NCBI RefSeq assembly: GCF_905397375.1
Contig: NZ_CAJPVG010000007.1
Span: forward strand, 1-64,000
Source of the DNA: Ralstonia mannitolilytica
GTDB taxonomy: Bacteria; Pseudomonadota; Gammaproteobacteria; Burkholderiales; Burkholderiaceae
Length of the DNA stretch: 64,000 nucleotides
Reading direction: 5' to 3'
A program made the translations under genes and the position numbers. Shown here piece after piece: positions 62,207 to 64,000 of this stretch (position 1 is its first letter; the number at the start of each line of letters is the position of its first letter). Under the pieces are notes generated by a model that had not been told where the DNA came from, made no database searches, and saw only the letters and a program-made list of their open reading frames with translations.

Positions 62207-62530
62207 TCAACATTGGCAGGAAACGGCGCTGACATCGAGGCACGGCGCGCCCTGGCAGCAGTTTTCAGTGAGAAAGCCGAGCAGCCCGTTCATGTGCGCG
62301 AATGCGGCCCGATAGATCAGGTGGCGGCCGTTCCGCTCCTGGGTCACGAGTTGCGCACTCATGAGCTCCTTGAGGTGGAACGACAGCGTCGCGCCGGGCA
62401 CGTCCAGCTGTTCTGCGAGGGCGCCCGGCGTGAGGCCCGCGGGTCCGGCCGCCACGAGCATGCGAAACACACGCAGCCGCACGGTGTGCGCGAGCGCGGC
62501 TAAGGAACGGATGACGAGGGTTTCTTCCAT
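62207..62530 (-). CDS. arsR: ArsR-family arsenical repressor with C-terminal cysteine cluster
   Basis: A 107-aa winged-helix repressor started at 62530 (MEETLVIRS). The DNA-binding helix is in LTPGALAEQLDVPGATLSFHLKEL. It lacks the E. coli-type CVC metal-binding site in the recognition region. Instead, a C-terminal cluster NCCQGAPC...CQC provides cysteines for As(III), comparable to ArsR proteins whose ligands lie near the C-terminus. It starts two bases from a perfect 18-bp palindrome, its probable operator, and heads arsR-arsC-aqpS. Confidence 0.94.
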   Translation of the reverse strand: MEETLVIRSLAALAHTVRLRVFRMLVAAGPAGLTPGALAEQLDVPGATLSFHLKELMSAQLVTQERNGRHLIYRAAFAHMNGLLGFLTENCCQGAPCLDVSAVSCQC

Positions 62531-62531
62531 A

Positions 62532-62549
62532 TTTCCAATATATTGGAAA
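62532..62549. promoter_or_regulatory. Palindromic ArsR operator
   Basis: TTTCCAATA|TATTGGAAA is a perfect 18-bp inverted repeat immediately upstream of the arsR ATG. Position and AT-rich dyad fit an autoregulatory ArsR site. Confidence 0.8.
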
Positions 62550-62724
62550 CATTCCGGGCAGACAATCGCTTCCGGACCCGACTTCCCGTGCCGAACGTTT
62601 GCGGAATGCCTTACAACACACAGCGCGGCGAGGCCAGACGCGAACGGCTTCGCATGCCGTCCTGTCATCAATGCGTCGCTACAATCGCGAGCTTTGCTCT
62701 CCTCCGCCGGTTGCGGCGCTTTCC

Positions 62725-63786
62725 ATGTTCAAGCACATTGTTTTCGCCCTGGCTGTTGCAGCCGCGGGCTTGCCGGTGGTCGCGGGCGCGCAGGTGCGCG
62801 GTGCAGGGTCGACGGCCGCCGCACCGGTCTATCGCGTGTGGTCGACGGGGTATGCGGCGGCGTCCGGCGTCACGCTCAGCTATGACGCGGTGGGTTCCGG
62901 CGAAGGCTTGAAGCGCATTCGCGCCGGCGACGTCGACTTCGGCGCGTCAGACGTGCCGCTTTCCGCGGCGGAGGCATCCAAGGCCGGCCTGGTCTGCGTG
63001 CCGTCGGTGGTCACGGGCGCGGTTCCCTTTGTGAACGTGCCCGGTGTGCCGCGCGGCCAGTTGAAGCTGACGGGCGAGCTGCTCGCCCAGATCTTCCTCG
63101 GCAAGGTCGAGACATGGGATGCCCCGGAGCTGCGTGCGCTGAATCCAGGCATGACGCTGCCCAAGCTGAAAATCCACCCCGTCGTGCGCGCCGATGGCTC
63201 CGGCACCACATACCACTTCACCGATTACCTGAGCGCGGTCAGCCCCGAGTGGAAGGCCACGTACGGCGCCAGGTCGACGGTGAGCTGGCCGGCAGGCTTC
63301 ACCGCCGCCAAGGGCAGCACGGACGTGGTCAAGGCCGTGCAGGCGACGCCGGGAGCGATCGGGTATGTCGACTACAACTACGTCGTCGACAACGACCTGA
63401 ACGGCGTGCAGCTGCGCAATGCGGCGGGACGCTTCGTGAGCGCGCAGGTCAGCGGCTTCCGTGAGGCCGTGCTGCAAAGCGCGTGGAACCGCAAGGGCGA
63501 TTTCACCGCGCCGCTGGTCAATCTGCCCGGCGCGGAAACGTGGCCGATCACCATGGGCACGTTCATCATCGTGCCGGCGGTGAGCCGCTCAGGCACACGC
63601 ACGCTGGCGGCCTTGAAGTTTCTGACGTGGGGTTACTTCCACGGGGACGAGCTGGCCGCGCGCGCGAAGTTCGTACCGTTGCCCGAGCGGGTGCAGGCGA
63701 GCGCCTATCGTGAGCTGTCGCGGGTGACGGACGCATCGGGCACTCCCATCGGCCTGCAGAGCATGCCGGCAAACTGGAGCAAATAG
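62725..63786 (+). CDS. pstS: PstS-like phosphate ABC transporter periplasmic binding protein
   Basis: A 353-aa periplasmic protein. Signal peptide 1-22 (MFKHIVFALAVAAAGLPVVA). Phosphate-binding-protein motifs are GAGSTAAAPVYRVW near the N-terminus, SYDAVGSGEGLKRI, DFGASDVPLS and RADGSGTTYHFTDYLS, which carry the oxyanion-contact residues of PstS. No pstCAB genes are in the window. It is divergent from arsR with 194 bp between, and phosphate/arsenate competition makes this proximity interesting. The start at 62725 is set by the signal peptide; the longer frame to 62599 is not plausible. A truncated PstS-like regulator of the SphX type is an alternative. Confidence 0.85.
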   Translation: MFKHIVFALAVAAAGLPVVAGAQVRGAGSTAAAPVYRVWSTGYAAASGVTLSYDAVGSGEGLKRIRAGDVDFGASDVPLSAAEASKAGLVCVPSVVTGAVPFVNVPGVPRGQLKLTGELLAQIFLGKVETWDAPELRALNPGMTLPKLKIHPVVRADGSGTTYHFTDYLSAVSPEWKATYGARSTVSWPAGFTAAKGSTDVVKAVQATPGAIGYVDYNYVVDNDLNGVQLRNAAGRFVSAQVSGFREAVLQSAWNRKGDFTAPLVNLPGAETWPITMGTFIIVPAVSRSGTRTLAALKFLTWGYFHGDELAARAKFVPLPERVQASAYRELSRVTDASGTPIGLQSMPANWSK

Positions 63787-63936
63787 GCTGCCGAGGCAGT
63801 GTCGGCGTGACGCCGCCGCACCATCTTGACGCGAGTCAGGCGGCGCACTGAAAGCTTTGCAACAGGGCTGGATTGTTCCGGCGCGTTTCCTATAGTGGTC
63901 ATTCGCCGCACAGGCCAGCCAGCACGGGAAGCAGAC

Positions 63937-64000
63937 ATGGGTACCGCCATTGCAGACCAGGATGAGCAGATCGACAAGATCGCGCAGGACACCGGCGCGC
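63937..64000 (+). CDS. N-terminal fragment of an unidentified protein (cut by window edge)
   Basis: ATG at 63937 with GGGAAGCAG upstream, open to the window end, giving about 21 residues (MGTAIADQDEQIDKIAQDTGA). The fragment is polar, without a signal sequence. It is too short to classify. A longer open frame on the opposite strand over the same bases is less convincing because this one has an RBS-like sequence and a sensible distance from the pstS stop. Confidence 0.45.
   Translation, partial: MGTAIADQDEQIDKIAQDTGA

Noticed and set aside
63787..63936. Terminator after the PstS-like gene
   Set aside because: CGCCGCC/GGCGGCG arms can pair over a loop of about 20 nt, but there is no T-run, so it was not listed.

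Overview
The window is GC-rich chromosomal DNA from a betaproteobacterium, most probably Ralstonia (R. pickettii / R. insidiosa type). The inference rests on family-level protein recognition and on gene order: sox cluster, yraN/rsmI, gcvTHP-sdaA, gcl-hyi-glxR-glycerate kinase-pyk, putA, priA, hemE. No database search was run. Nearly all of it is core metabolism. The accessory signals are the left edge, which looks like the end of a genomic island against a tRNA gene, and a family of intergenic repeat elements.

Layout. 1-1098: tail of an unknown gene and a zinc-ribbon protein, next to tRNA-Ala(CGC) at 1369-1444. 1492-6883 (minus): thiosulfate-oxidation operon in the order cytochrome c, soxY, soxZ, dsrE-like, soxA, soxX, thioredoxin, soxB. 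An EamA exporter follows, then sulfide dehydrogenase fccA-fccB (8054-9684). 9827-15371: envelope and housekeeping genes (BON lipoprotein, yraN, rsmI, rlpA, metallo-hydrolase, exonuclease, a small membrane protein, an ArsC-like reductase). 15482-21562 (minus): gcvT-gcvH-gcvP-sdaA behind a tandem glycine riboswitch, a route from glycine through serine to pyruvate. 22329-27252: small secreted protein, rep helicase, hemN with an FNR-type box. 27260-34887 (minus): gcl-hyi-glxR-glycerate kinase-pyk, which takes glyoxylate to pyruvate, with a divergent LysR gene. 36163-42055: YigZ, a GntR regulator, dctA, then allantoicase (alc), ureidoglycolate lyase (allA) and an M20 hydrolase. Glyoxylate released by AllA can feed the gcl pathway next door. 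42225-48524: OPT transporter, acetyltransferase, YbdK ligase, CPA2 antiporter, LivK-type binding protein. 48655-56910 (minus): putA, priA, hemE, with a DnaA-box cluster between priA and hemE. 57026-64000: GFA-family protein, chemoreceptor with an amino-acid-binding motif, LysR regulator and divergent GST, an arsR-arsC-aqpS operon with a palindromic operator, a PstS-like protein, and the start of one more gene.

The most unusual content is an intergenic repeat family at 22021, 25079, 28772, 31711 and 52821. Three copies are composites of two inverted ~114-bp hairpins. Paired substitutions preserve the stems, and a 5-6 nt patch at one asymmetric bulge differs in every half-element. Two nearly identical copies sit inside the glyoxylate operon.
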